A stretch of 64,000 nt of DNA from Leucobacter sp042726155 (GCF_042726155.1 NZ_JBHXHV010000001.1:930001-994000); one strand, 5' to 3'. Counted from the first letter of the stretch, positions 50,764 through 59,835 are shown. The notes: generated from the letters alone by a model not told the origin. Numbers and translations: made by a program.

Positions 50764-52260
50764 ATGGCCCAAAAGCGACGCGGCGGATTCAAGCCGCCCG
50801 CCAACTACGATCCGAACCGAAAGCCTAAGCGGGCGGGAACTGCAGCGGGCGGCGCGCCCGGGCGGCGGGGGGCCGCAAGCCCAAAGCGCGCAGAACCGGA
50901 GTCGCCGTCGGGCGAACGCGCCGACCTCGTTCATCGCAAGAAACCCTCGGCCGCGCAGCGTGCCGCGGCACCATCTCGGCTCATGACCCCGGCGCCCGAA
51001 CGGCTCGTAGCGAAGCGCACGACGTCGGCCGATGTCGCGGGCCTCGCCTTCACTGATCTCGGGCTCGGCGGCAATCTCGTGCGAGTGCTCGGCGAACTGG
51101 GTGCTGACAAGCCGTTCCCCATTCAAGCCGCGACGATTCCCGACGCGATCGAGGGACTTGACGTGCTCGGTCGCGCGCGAACAGGGTCGGGAAAAACAAT
51201 CGCGTTCGGCGCGGCGCTCGTTGAACGACTGCTGCGGCTCAAGGCGCAAGGAGCCTTCGCGTCAGATCCGAAGCCGGTGCGAGGGAAGCAGCAGCGCGGC
51301 GTGCGCGACGTGAAGCGTGCGACGCGCAAGCCAAAGGCGCTGATTCTCGCCCCGACCCGCGAACTCGCGCTGCAGATCGATCGCACAGTGCAGCCGCTCG
51401 CTCGCTCTGTCGGGTTCTACACGGCGCAGTTCGTCGGCGGCGTGCCGGTTGACCCGCAGGTGCACGCGCTTGAGCGCGGCGTCGACATCATCATCGGGAC
51501 CCCTGGCAGAGTGCAAGATCTCGTGACCCGTCGCAAGCTTGACCTCCGCGAGGTGCTCGTCTCAATCATTGACGAGGCAGACCACATGTGCGATCTCGGC
51601 TTCCTTGAACCGGTACAGCAGGTGCTGCGCCAAACGACGCGGGGTGGCCAGCGGCTGCTGTTCTCGGCGACGCTGGATGCGTCGGTCTCCGCGATCGTCG
51701 CTGAGTTTCTCGACAATCCGGCCGTGCACGAAGCGGAGGAGGCCGCGGCGATGCCCGTGGATCACCGCGTGTTTGTCGTGGGGCGCGAGCAGAAGGACGA
51801 GGTGCTCACCGAGCTGGCCTCGACTCGCGGTCGCGTCATGATCTTCTGTCGCACGCGCGCGTACGCCGAGCAGACAGCCGAAATGCTCGCAACTGCGGGC
51901 CTGAAGGTGAACGCGCTGCACGGCAACCTGAGCCAGGCGAGACGCGAGCTGAACCTCGCGAAGTTCACGTCGGGGAAATCTGGCGTGCTCGTTGCGACGG
52001 ACGTGGCGGCGCGCGGGCTGCACATCGACGATGTCGACCTCGTCGTGCAGGCCGATCCGCCGGAGGATTTCAAGACGTATCTGCACAGGTCGGGGCGCAC
52101 CGGCCGCGCGGGCAAAGGGGGCCGCGTCGTGCTGCTGACCCCGCGGAACCGTCAAACGCGCACGCGCGAGATGCTCGACGAAGCGGGGATCGCGCCCGCG
52201 TTCTTCGGCGAGGTGGAACCGGGGTTCGAAAAGCGGTTCCGTGGTGCGAAGCGCGGCTAG
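50764..52260 (+). CDS. DEAD-box RNA helicase
   Basis: This 498-aa helicase has a basic N-terminal ~90 residues, a Q motif (LGADKPFPIQAATIP), Walker A ARTGSGKT (138-145), PTRELALQ, DEAD box in IIDEADHMCDLGF, SAT, and HRSGRTGRAGKGG (motif VI). All catalytic motifs are intact, so it should unwind RNA, resembling RhlE/CsdA-type proteins. It starts 3 nt after the RND gene, so co-transcription is likely, but no functional link is obvious. Confidence 0.93.
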   Translation: MAQKRRGGFKPPANYDPNRKPKRAGTAAGGAPGRRGAASPKRAEPESPSGERADLVHRKKPSAAQRAAAPSRLMTPAPERLVAKRTTSADVAGLAFTDLGLGGNLVRVLGELGADKPFPIQAATIPDAIEGLDVLGRARTGSGKTIAFGAALVERLLRLKAQGAFASDPKPVRGKQQRGVRDVKRATRKPKALILAPTRELALQIDRTVQPLARSVGFYTAQFVGGVPVDPQVHALERGVDIIIGTPGRVQDLVTRRKLDLREVLVSIIDEADHMCDLGFLEPVQQVLRQTTRGGQRLLFSATLDASVSAIVAEFLDNPAVHEAEEAAAMPVDHRVFVVGREQKDEVLTELASTRGRVMIFCRTRAYAEQTAEMLATAGLKVNALHGNLSQARRELNLAKFTSGKSGVLVATDVAARGLHIDDVDLVVQADPPEDFKTYLHRSGRTGRAGKGGRVVLLTPRNRQTRTREMLDEAGIAPAFFGEVEPGFEKRFRGAKRG

Positions 52261-52447
52261 ATGATTCTGCTAGCTTAGCTCCCCTCGTTTTGGAGGGTAT
52301 CCACAATCATCACCGGCCTCGTCAACGGGTCTCGTTGTGTGTGCTCAGCGACCGGTTTGGCGGCGCCGAAGGCCGACTTTAGGCTGACAGCAGCAGGGGG
52401 AGAGACCGCCAGGGCCGTCTCCCACATGTCATCTCGAAGGAGTACCG

Positions 52448-54538
52448 ATGGCCGACCCGACCTCAACGCCCCAGCCACGCATTAACGTCGAAGCCGTGAG
52501 CGACGCGCTACTCGGCAAATGGAAGGCCGAACGCCTCGAATCGCGCCGGCTGGCAGCAGATTCGCGCCTCCACACCATCCCGGGACAGTCGATGGACGAC
52601 CATCGCGAGCGTGCGCTTGAACAGCTCGGCAACTTGGTGGAGGCCGGCGCTATTCAGCGCGCGTTCCCGACTGCGGTCGGCGGCGCAGACAACCACGGCG
52701 GCAACATCGCGGCGTTCCAGGAGCTCGTGCTCGCGGATCCATCGTTGCAGATCAAGAGTGGCGTTCAGTGGGGGTTGTTCGGCGCTGCGATTCTGCACCT
52801 GGGCACCGCGAAGCACCATGAGCAGTGGTTGCCCGACGTGATCAATCTGAAGACGCCGGGAGCGTTTGCGATGACCGAGATTGGTCACGGCTCAGATGTG
52901 GCTTCGATCGGCACCACCGCTACCTACGATCCGGACACCGAGGAATTTGATCTCCACACCCCGTTCGCCGGCGCGTGGAAAGAATATCTCGGCAACGCCG
53001 CACTGCACGGTCAGGCGGCCGTCGTGTTTGCGCAGCTGATCACCCGCGGCGTCAATCACGGCGTGCACGCGTTCTACGTGCCAATTCGCACTCCAGACGG
53101 CAAGATGATGCCAGGCGTCGGCAGCGAAGACGACGGTGTCAAGGGCGGTCTGAACGGCATTGACAACGGGCGGTTGCACTTCACGCACGTGCGCGTGCCC
53201 CGTGAGAACCTGCTCAACCGATACGGCGATGTCGCGGCAGACGGCTCGTACTCCTCGGCAATCGAGAGCCCGGGCCGCCGCTTCTTCACGATGATCGGCA
53301 CGCTCGTGCAGGGACGTGTCTCGCTCGATGGCTCCGCTGTGCGCGCCATGCAGGCGGCGCTCGCGATCGCGATTCGGTACGGCAGCGAACGCCGTCAGTT
53401 CCCGGGTGCGTCAGGCCGTGAGACCGTGCTGCTCGACTACGGTCAGCACCAGCGTCGACTCATTCCGCGGCTCGCGCAGACCTACGCGATGCAGTTCGCC
53501 GACGAGCGCTTGCTGACAGTTTTCGACGAGGTGTTTTCGGGTGCGAAAGACACCGACGAGAATCGCGAAGACCTCGAAACGCTCGCCGCAGCGTTCAAGC
53601 CGCTGTCGACCTGGGCGGCGCTCGACACGCTGCAGGAGGCGCGCGAAGCGTGCGGCGGCGCCGGCTTCATTGCGAAGAACAGAATCGTGGGGCTGCGAGC
53701 TGACCTCGACATTTATGTGACGTTCGAGGGCGACAACAACGTGCTGCTGCAGCTCGTCGGTAAGCGACTGCTTTCTGACTATGCCGCGCAGTTCAAGAAC
53801 GCGGATCGCGCGACGCTCGCGCGCGCGGCAGCGAGCCAGATTGGCGATCGTGTCAGCCGCTTTGGGTTGCGCCGTGTCGGTCAGAGCATCGCCGACTTCG
53901 GGCAGGTCGCTCGCTCGGTCGAGAGCATGCGCTCGCCTGAGGCCCAGCGCGAATTGCTCGCAGACCGCGTGCAGACAATGGTGGGCGAGATTGCGCTCGC
54001 ACTGCGCGACGCAACGAAGGGCATTCCTAAAGACGACCGTCGCGCCCGCGCGATCGCCAACGAGAACGCGTTCAACGCGCAGCAGCACAAGCTCATCGAG
54101 GCCGCGCGTGCGCACGGCGAGTTGCTGCAGTGGGAAGCGTTCACCGATGCGCTCGAGAAGATCACGGACTCCGGATCTAAGCAGGTGCTGACCTGGGTGC
54201 GCGACCTATTCGGGCTCGGACTCATCGAGCGTCATGCCTCGTGGTACCTCATCGCGGGTCGCATCTCCCCGCACCGCGCAGAGTCGGTCACCGCCTACAT
54301 CGATCGCCTGATCAGCCGGCTCCGCCCGCATCTGCTCGATCTCGTCGAGCCGTTCGGTCTCACGCCCGAGCTGTTGCGCGCCGAGATCGCCACCGGCATC
54401 GAGGCTGAGCGTCAGCAGGAGGCGCACGCGTACGTCGAGGAGCGACGAGCAGCAGGCACCTGGCCGGTGCACGAAAAGGAGCTGCGGAAGCAGCAGCAGG
54501 AAGCCGAGAGGAAGCGGCAGGCCGCGAAGGCCAGCTGA
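52448..54538 (+). CDS. Acyl-CoA oxidase/dehydrogenase
   Basis: This 696-aa flavoprotein matches the peroxisomal-type acyl-CoA oxidase arrangement. It has an N-terminal helical cap, the flavin/substrate motif GAFAMTEIGHGSDVASIGTTATYD, a beta domain, and two C-terminal helical parts with EACGGAGFI and VTFEGDNNVLLQLVGKRLL, the ACOX signature. Oxidases reduce O2 to H2O2 in the first beta-oxidation step. ATG at 52448 follows CGAAGGAG. A TAGGCT -10 lies near 52380. A stem terminator follows. Confidence 0.9.
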   Translation: MADPTSTPQPRINVEAVSDALLGKWKAERLESRRLAADSRLHTIPGQSMDDHRERALEQLGNLVEAGAIQRAFPTAVGGADNHGGNIAAFQELVLADPSLQIKSGVQWGLFGAAILHLGTAKHHEQWLPDVINLKTPGAFAMTEIGHGSDVASIGTTATYDPDTEEFDLHTPFAGAWKEYLGNAALHGQAAVVFAQLITRGVNHGVHAFYVPIRTPDGKMMPGVGSEDDGVKGGLNGIDNGRLHFTHVRVPRENLLNRYGDVAADGSYSSAIESPGRRFFTMIGTLVQGRVSLDGSAVRAMQAALAIAIRYGSERRQFPGASGRETVLLDYGQHQRRLIPRLAQTYAMQFADERLLTVFDEVFSGAKDTDENREDLETLAAAFKPLSTWAALDTLQEAREACGGAGFIAKNRIVGLRADLDIYVTFEGDNNVLLQLVGKRLLSDYAAQFKNADRATLARAAASQIGDRVSRFGLRRVGQSIADFGQVARSVESMRSPEAQRELLADRVQTMVGEIALALRDATKGIPKDDRRARAIANENAFNAQQHKLIEAARAHGELLQWEAFTDALEKITDSGSKQVLTWVRDLFGLGLIERHASWYLIAGRISPHRAESVTAYIDRLISRLRPHLLDLVEPFGLTPELLRAEIATGIEAERQQEAHAYVEERRAAGTWPVHEKELRKQQQEAERKRQAAKAS

Positions 54539-54564
54539 CTGCTGTAAACGAAACACGAGTCGCG

Positions 54565-54603
54565 GCGCGCGTCCGAGCATCCAATGGGGTGCCGGGCGCG
54601 CGC
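54565..54603 (+). terminator. Terminator of the acyl-CoA oxidase gene
   Basis: GCGCGCGTCCG (54565-54575) pairs with CGGGCGCGCGC (54593-54603), and the inner GCATCC/GGGTGC extends the stem to about 17 bp with one bulge and one G-U. It lies 27 nt after the stop. Confidence 0.7.
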
Positions 54604-54630
54604 TGCTCGTTGGTCTCGTTGGCGTGTAGT

Positions 54631-54636
54631 TACAGT
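54631..54636 (+). promoter_or_regulatory. -10 box of the aminopeptidase gene
   Basis: TACAGT with 6 nt to the ATG at 54643. Confidence 0.45.
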
Positions 54637-54642
54637 GGAGAC

Positions 54643-55620
54643 ATGACCGATGCGCTGCGCGACTTGTACCCGACAATCGAACCCTACGATCACGGCATGC
54701 TCGACGTGGGAGACGGGCACTCCGTCTACTGGGAGACCTGCGGCAACCCAGACGGCAAACCGGTCGTGTTCTTGCACGGTGGCCCCGGGGGTGGCTGCTC
54801 GCCCGATCACCGCCGCTACTTCGACCCCGAGCGCTATCGCGTCGTACTGTTCGATCAGCGCGGATGCGGGCGCAGCCTGCCGCACGCGAGCGCGCCCGAT
54901 GCCGATCTCTCAACCAACACCACGTGGCACTTGGTCGCCGACATTGAGCGCTTGCGCGAACACCTGGGGATCGATCGCTGGCAGGTGTTCGGGGGATCGT
55001 GGGGTTCGACACTCTCGCTCGCGTACGCGCAGACGCACCCCGAGCGAGTGACCGAGCTCGTACTGCGGGGTATCTTCACGCTGCGTCAGAGCGAGATCGA
55101 CTGGTTCTACCAGGAGGGCGCTTCGCACCTCTTCCCCGACGTCTGGGAGGAATATCTCGCGGTGATTCCCGAGGCTGAGCGCGGCGACCTCGTCGCCGCC
55201 TACCACCGCAGGCTATTCGACGCTGACCCCGCCGTACACGAGCCCGCCGGGGTCGCCTGGACCGTGTGGGAGAACTCGACGATTCGGTTGCACCCAGACG
55301 AGGCGAGTATCGCGGCGGCGCGCGCCGATACGGCTGCCGCGGTCGCTTTCGCGCGCATTGAAAACCACTACTTCACCAACGCGGGTTGGATGGACGACGG
55401 CCGGCTGATCCTCGACGCGGCGTCAAAACTTGCCGGGATACCCGGAGTGATCGTGCAGGGCCGCTACGACGTGTGCACCCCGCCCGAGACTGCGTGGGAT
55501 CTGCATCGAGCATGGCCCGAGGCGCACTTCGAGATGATTCCGGACGCGGGTCACGCGGCGAGCGAACCGGGCATCGTCGACGCGCTCGTGCGGGCCACCG
55601 ACCGCTTCGCCGCTGAGTGA
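54643..55620 (+). CDS. pip: Prolyl aminopeptidase
   Basis: This 325-aa alpha/beta hydrolase removes N-terminal proline from peptides. It has the oxyanion motif FLHGGPGGGC, nucleophile S119 in GGSWGS, the family segment VLFDQRGCGRSLPHA and ENHYFTNAGWM lid region, and the acid/base pair in GRYDVCTPP and PDAGHAASEP. Length and order fit the family closely. The start is leaderless. Codon use is typical. Confidence 0.93.
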   Translation: MTDALRDLYPTIEPYDHGMLDVGDGHSVYWETCGNPDGKPVVFLHGGPGGGCSPDHRRYFDPERYRVVLFDQRGCGRSLPHASAPDADLSTNTTWHLVADIERLREHLGIDRWQVFGGSWGSTLSLAYAQTHPERVTELVLRGIFTLRQSEIDWFYQEGASHLFPDVWEEYLAVIPEAERGDLVAAYHRRLFDADPAVHEPAGVAWTVWENSTIRLHPDEASIAAARADTAAAVAFARIENHYFTNAGWMDDGRLILDAASKLAGIPGVIVQGRYDVCTPPETAWDLHRAWPEAHFEMIPDAGHAASEPGIVDALVRATDRFAAE

Positions 55621-55633
55621 GGCGCTCAATTGC

Positions 55634-55673
55634 GAGTGAACGAGTGAACGAGTGAACGGGTGAACAAGTGAAC
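55634..55673 (+). repeat. 8-bp tandem repeat upstream of the glutaminase gene
   Basis: Five consecutive units of GAGTGAAC (55634-55673), the last two diverged to GGGTGAAC and AAGTGAAC. It lies 26 bases before the glutaminase ATG. Confidence 0.85.
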
Positions 55674-55699
55674 GGGGATGGGGAGCGGGTGAGCGAAAA

Positions 55700-56617
55700 A
55701 TGACGCTTGATGTGCAGGAACTCATTGACGACGTGCATGAGGCGGTGCGGCCCCTGATTGGATCGGGGAGCGTCGCCGATTACATTCCGCGGCTCGCTGC
55801 TGTGAACCCCGATCACTTCGGCATTTCCGTCATGATGACGGACGGTTCGCAGTACTCGGCGGGCGATGCGAACGTCGAATTTTCAATTCAGAGCATCTCG
55901 AAGGTGTTCTCGCTGGCGCTCGTCATGGCGGGTGACGGCGACGAGATCTGGCAGCGGGTGGATCGCGAGCCATCCGGTGCGGCGTTCAACTCCCTGGCGC
56001 AGCTCGAGTACAAGCGGGGGATTCCGCGTAACCCGTTCATGAACGCCGGCGCGCTCGTGGTCGCCGACCACCTGCTGTCGCTCACGCCCGACGGGGTAGA
56101 CCCGGTGCTCGATTTCGTGCGCACCGAGTCTGGCAACCCCGACATCGGCGTCGACGCGCTCACCGCAGCTTCGGAGCTTGCCCACGCCGATCGCAATTCG
56201 TCGATCGCGCACCTGCTGCGTAGCTACGGGAATCTCGTGAATGACGTAGATGCGGTGCTCGACCGCTATGTGCGGCAGTGTTCGATCGCGATGACCTGCG
56301 ACGATCTCGCCGCGGCTGGCGCGTTCCTTGCTCGTCGCGGTGAGAGCGCCGATGGCCGACACCTGCTGAGCGGCAACCAGACGAAACGCGTGAACGCTGT
56401 CATGCTGACATCGGGCTTCTACGACGCCGCGGGCGAATTCGCGTACCGCGTCGGACTCCCGGGCAAGTCGGGGGTCGGCGGTGGCATCCTCGCGATCGTG
56501 CCAGATGTATGCTCCATCTGCGTGTGGGGCCCGGGGCTCGACTCGTCGGGCAACTCGTTCATAGGCATGGCCGCGCTCGACGAACTGACGTCGCGCACGG
56601 ACTGGTCGATCTTCTAA
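55700..56617 (+). CDS. glsA: Glutaminase
   Basis: This 305-aa glutaminase hydrolyses glutamine to glutamate and ammonia. The serine/lysine pair is in FSIQSISKVF (S65, K68); other hallmarks are EPSGAAFNS, GIPRNPFMNAGALVV and LPGKSGVGGGI. Length is the bacterial norm. ATG at 55700 has no strong ribosome-binding site (GGGAGCGGGTGAGCG). Upstream is an 8-bp repeat array. Confidence 0.94.
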   Translation: MTLDVQELIDDVHEAVRPLIGSGSVADYIPRLAAVNPDHFGISVMMTDGSQYSAGDANVEFSIQSISKVFSLALVMAGDGDEIWQRVDREPSGAAFNSLAQLEYKRGIPRNPFMNAGALVVADHLLSLTPDGVDPVLDFVRTESGNPDIGVDALTAASELAHADRNSSIAHLLRSYGNLVNDVDAVLDRYVRQCSIAMTCDDLAAAGAFLARRGESADGRHLLSGNQTKRVNAVMLTSGFYDAAGEFAYRVGLPGKSGVGGGILAIVPDVCSICVWGPGLDSSGNSFIGMAALDELTSRTDWSIF

Positions 56618-56625
56618 GCGGGAAC

Positions 56626-56705
56626 CCACCCGTCCCGCCCCGCCCGCCCCGCTCGCCCGCCCCGCCCGCCGCGCCCGCCCGCCCGCCCCGCCCGCCCGCC
56701 CCGCC
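56626..56705. repeat. C-rich low-complexity tract
   Basis: Roughly 80 bp made of CCCGCC/CCCCG units on the plus strand, directly after the glutaminase stop. Confidence 0.8.
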
Positions 56706-56767
56706 GAGAGTACTCATGTGGTCCTTATGCGGCGGCGAGACGACCATTTGCGTACTCTCGGCGGGGC
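56698..56767. repeat. 16-bp perfect inverted repeat with 38-nt spacer
   Basis: GCCCCGCCGAGAGTAC (56698-56713) and its exact complement (56752-56767) enclose a spacer with a further TGGTC/GACCA stem. It lies between glutaminase and the metallopeptidase gene. It may be a terminator or a short palindromic repeat element. Confidence 0.7.
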
Positions 56768-56869
56768 CAGGTCAGGGCTCGGGGGTGCAGGGAGCACTAA
56801 AATCGGCTACACACCCCACGCGTTTGGCGTTTCAGTTTCGCCGAGCACGACAGAGCACCAGGAGCAGCC

Positions 56870-57760
56870 TTGACGTTCAACGACAACGTGCGCATCGACA
56901 ACAGCAAGGTCACCAAGCGCGGCGGTGCCCGCAAGGGCGGCATGATCGCCGGGGGTGGTATCGGGATTGCGCTGCTGCTCGCACTGGGTTCGCAACTGCT
57001 CGGGTTCGACCTCACGCCGTTTGCGCCGGCGGTGCAGCAGGCGATCGGAGGGGGTACGACCTCGGAACAGGCTGACGAAGTGCTCGACTCGTGCAAAAAC
57101 GGTGCCGACGCAAATACCGACGACGAGTGCCGCATGAACGCGACGGCCGACTCGCTCGACCGGTACTGGTCGGAGCAGGTTGGCAATTATCGCTCACCCG
57201 GGCCGGTAGTGCTCTTCGACGGACAGACGCAGTCGGGCTGCGGCACGGCATCGTCGGCAACCGGCCCGTTCTATTGCCCCGGTGACGAAACGATCTACGT
57301 TGACGTCGCATTCTTCGACACTCTGTCGAGCGAGTACGGCGCATCCGACGGTTCACTTGCCCAGATGTATGTGCTCGCCCACGAGTGGGGGCATCACATC
57401 TCGAACCTGATCGGTTCGCTGCAGAACGTCGGCCGCGAGACGGGCCCCGCATCGGGTTCCGTGCGTCTCGAACTCCAGGCCGACTGCTTCGCCGGCGCAT
57501 GGGTGCAGAGCGCGTCGAACACGACGGACGACGAGGGTGTGCCGTTCTTGAAGCCCGTGACACAGCAGCAGATTGACGACGCGATGAGCGCGGCGTCGGC
57601 GGTCGGCGACGATCACATCATGGAGTCGGCGGGCGTGGGCGTGAACCCCGAACGGTTCACTCACGGCACGTCCGAGCAGCGGCAGCGCTGGTTCATGGCC
57701 GGCTACGAGCAGGGTCCCACTGCCTGCGGCACTTTCGATGTGAGCGCCGCGAAGCTGTAG
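56870..57760 (+). CDS. Neutral zinc metallopeptidase (YpfJ-like)
   Basis: This 296-aa membrane-anchored protein has one N-terminal span (about 24-45) and an outside zinc-peptidase domain with HEWGHH (H171-E172, H175) and a downstream LELQADCFAGAW carrying the third ligand. This is the YpfJ/zinc_peptidase family, of unknown substrate. The start is TTG at 56870 with GGAG upstream. A TAAAAT -10 candidate lies at about 56798. Confidence 0.9.
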   Translation: MTFNDNVRIDNSKVTKRGGARKGGMIAGGGIGIALLLALGSQLLGFDLTPFAPAVQQAIGGGTTSEQADEVLDSCKNGADANTDDECRMNATADSLDRYWSEQVGNYRSPGPVVLFDGQTQSGCGTASSATGPFYCPGDETIYVDVAFFDTLSSEYGASDGSLAQMYVLAHEWGHHISNLIGSLQNVGRETGPASGSVRLELQADCFAGAWVQSASNTTDDEGVPFLKPVTQQQIDDAMSAASAVGDDHIMESAGVGVNPERFTHGTSEQRQRWFMAGYEQGPTACGTFDVSAAKL

Positions 57761-57787
57761 AGACCGTAGTCAGCTGAGCGAGCCGAG

Positions 57788-58675
57788 TTAGCGGCGCTTG
57801 CGCCGCTTGGCCTGGCGGGCTTCGGCCTTTTTCCGCTCTGCCTTGTCTCTGGCCGCCTGCAACTGCGCACCGCGAGAGTTGGGTTTCAGCTTCGGAGCCT
57901 GCTTCTTGGGTTGCACGTGCACCCGCGGCGCGCGCTCCGTGTTCTTCGCCTCCTCCTTGGCCGACTCGCGGGAGCTGTTCGCGGTGCGCCCGCGCAGAAT
58001 CCCGGCGAGGTGCTGCACGGTCGCATCGTCGCGCGCGGCGTCCCACACGGCCCACACCACGGGCCCGTCGAGCAGCGCCTCACCCGGTTCGGGGCGTATC
58101 GGCAGCACAGTGTGCTCGCGCTTGTTGATGAGATGGCGGGCGAGCGGCACGGGAAGCAGGATCGCGCCGGCGCCGGTCGCGACGAGCGCGAGCGCGGCGC
58201 GCGGATCCTTCGGCATCCACTCGGCCTCCTCCCACGGCTCAGCCTGCGGCCAGCTTGCGTAGTGGTCGGGGTGATCGAGCAGCGTGACGAACTGCATCTC
58301 AGCGAGGCTCACCGACTCCTGCTCGGCAAGCTCGTGATCCACGGGTACGACGAGCGCCATGGACTCCGCATAGAGACGGATGGCGCGACGCTCGCTGCCA
58401 TCGCCCGTTGATCGGGCTGGGCGTCCGCCGGGCGCGGTGCGCTCAATGAGCACGTCACAGGAGGCGGCGTCGGTAGCCGTCTCGCGGTTGCGCGCGTCGA
58501 GGGGGGAACCGAATGCGGCCTCCAGCGACACGAGTTCGAGCTTGCGGCCCGGTGTCGCCGCCTTCCAGCGGCGGGCCCACTTACTCGGTGCGATGCCGCG
58601 AGCGAATCCGAGGCGGATCGGCGCGGGGGCCGCTTCACTCGCTTCGACCTCTGAGTCAATCGTCGTGTCGCTCAC
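57788..58675 (-). CDS. LysR substrate-binding-domain protein lacking the HTH
   Basis: This 295-aa protein begins directly with a LysR-type effector-binding fold (about 20-215: IRLGFARGIAPSKWARRWKAATPGRKLELVS; AESMALVVPVDHELAEQ; ALALVATGAGAILLPVPLARHL) and has no helix-turn-helix. The C-terminal ~75 residues are strongly basic and disordered. GTG at 58675 overlaps the stop of the alkyltransferase-like gene. It may sense a small molecule or bind nucleic acid through the tail; this is open. Confidence 0.8.
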   Translation of the reverse strand: MSDTTIDSEVEASEAAPAPIRLGFARGIAPSKWARRWKAATPGRKLELVSLEAAFGSPLDARNRETATDAASCDVLIERTAPGGRPARSTGDGSERRAIRLYAESMALVVPVDHELAEQESVSLAEMQFVTLLDHPDHYASWPQAEPWEEAEWMPKDPRAALALVATGAGAILLPVPLARHLINKREHTVLPIRPEPGEALLDGPVVWAVWDAARDDATVQHLAGILRGRTANSSRESAKEEAKNTERAPRVHVQPKKQAPKLKPNSRGAQLQAARDKAERKKAEARQAKRRKRR

Positions 58676-59070
58676 AGCGCCACCTCTCCAAAGATTTCGT
58701 GCGTATAGGGCAGCCGGGCTGCCGATAGGGCGATCCGGTACTCACCGGTCTGTGCGGCGCGGGCCGTGAGCTCGGCGCTCAGTGCCGCCGCAGCGGTGCC
58801 TGCTCTGGGTGCGCCGGTGACCCGGATCGGGGTGCCCTCGTCGAGGTAATGCGGCAGCGCGAGCACGCTGTGCCCCTGCGGTGGATTGCCGCTCGCGGGC
58901 ACGACGCGCCACCACGGCGAGGCGTGCCCGTAGAGCGCCATGACACGGCCGACGGCGCGTGGCGCGTCAGAACCTATCGCGATCCCGACATCGCCGTAGG
59001 TCATGACGCGCCCCTCAGGGATGCGCGCGACGACGTCGAGCACGGCTTCGACGAATTCGGCGCTGGGCAT
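58672..59070 (-). CDS. Alkyltransferase-like (ATL/MGMT-family) protein
   Basis: This 132-aa protein has the MGMT DNA-binding domain (RIPEGRVMTYGDVGIAIGSDAPRAVGRVM). The active-site PCHR is replaced by PWWR (52-55), so the alkyl-accepting cysteine is lost and the protein should bind O6-alkylguanine without repairing it, flagging damage for excision repair. The start is leaderless (TAGGCT 6 nt upstream). It is coupled to the LysR-effector-like gene. Confidence 0.88.
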   Translation of the reverse strand: MPSAEFVEAVLDVVARIPEGRVMTYGDVGIAIGSDAPRAVGRVMALYGHASPWWRVVPASGNPPQGHSVLALPHYLDEGTPIRVTGAPRAGTAAAALSAELTARAAQTGEYRIALSAARLPYTHEIFGEVAL

Positions 59071-59076
59071 GCGATA

Positions 59077-59082
59077 AGCCTA
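59077..59082 (-). promoter_or_regulatory. -10 box of leaderless ATL gene
   Basis: TAGGCT on the minus strand with 6 nt to the ATG at 59070. Confidence 0.5.
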
Positions 59083-59115
59083 CGCGGTCAGGCGTCGGCC
59101 CAGGCCAGGGACGAG

Positions 59116-59835
59116 CTACGCCACCGAGACGCCGAGGAGTGATCCGATCGTGTAGGTCGCGGCGACCGCGATGCCGCCGAAGATGAGCTGCCGCGTCGCG
59201 CCCATGAGCCAGTTCCGTTTCGTGAACCGCGCTGCGAGACCGCCGGCGATCAACAGGCCGACGCCGCCGAACGCGAGACCGAAGCCCAGCGTGCCAAAAC
59301 CGAAGATGAAGGGCAGGATCGGGATCAGCGCGCCCACGCCGAACGCCACGAACGACGACGATGCGGCAACCCAGGGCGACGGCTTTTCTTCGGGGCTGAC
59401 GCCCAGCTCGGAGAGCAGGTGCACGCGCACGGCCTGATCCGCGTTGGAATGGACCTGCTCAGCTGCGGTCCGCGCGATCCCGTGTTCGACACCGAGATTT
59501 TCGAGCAGCGCGGTGAGTTCCGCCTTCTCACCCTCCGGGTTGCGCAGGTGAGCTTCGCGCTCCGTGCGCACCTCGGCGTCGAGTTGTTCATTTGCCGTGC
59601 GCACCGAGGTGTACTCGCCGAGCGCCATCGAGATTGCTCCGGCGATGAGGCCGGAGATGCCAGTGATGGCGACGATGCCGGGGGCAGCGCCGGCCGCGGC
59701 GATGCCCGCGATGAGGCCGAGGTTCGAGACCAGGCCGTCCATAGCGCCGAAGACGCTCGCGCGCAGCCAGCCGGACGTGACGTCAGCGTGGCGGTGGTCG
59801 TAATCGTGCGGGCTCGCGATGTTGTAGTCGCTCAT
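59116..59835 (-). CDS. VIT-family (Ccc1-like) metal transporter
   Basis: This 239-aa protein has about five spans. TM1 starts LRASVFGAMDGLVSNLGLIAGIAAAG, followed by GEYTSVRTANEQLDAE and the glutamate-rich cytoplasmic segment, the VIT/Ccc1 signature for Fe(II)/Mn(II) transport. ATG at 59835 has GGGGAG upstream; longer in-frame extensions have no support. The family exports or stores iron/manganese. No iron box is clear. Confidence 0.88.
   Translation of the reverse strand: MSDYNIASPHDYDHRHADVTSGWLRASVFGAMDGLVSNLGLIAGIAAAGAAPGIVAITGISGLIAGAISMALGEYTSVRTANEQLDAEVRTEREAHLRNPEGEKAELTALLENLGVEHGIARTAAEQVHSNADQAVRVHLLSELGVSPEEKPSPWVAASSSFVAFGVGALIPILPFIFGFGTLGFGLAFGGVGLLIAGGLAARFTKRNWLMGATRQLIFGGIAVAATYTIGSLLGVSVA

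Noticed and set aside
55634..55673. CRISPR-like array
   Set aside because: Unit is 8 bp without spacers; a simple tandem repeat.
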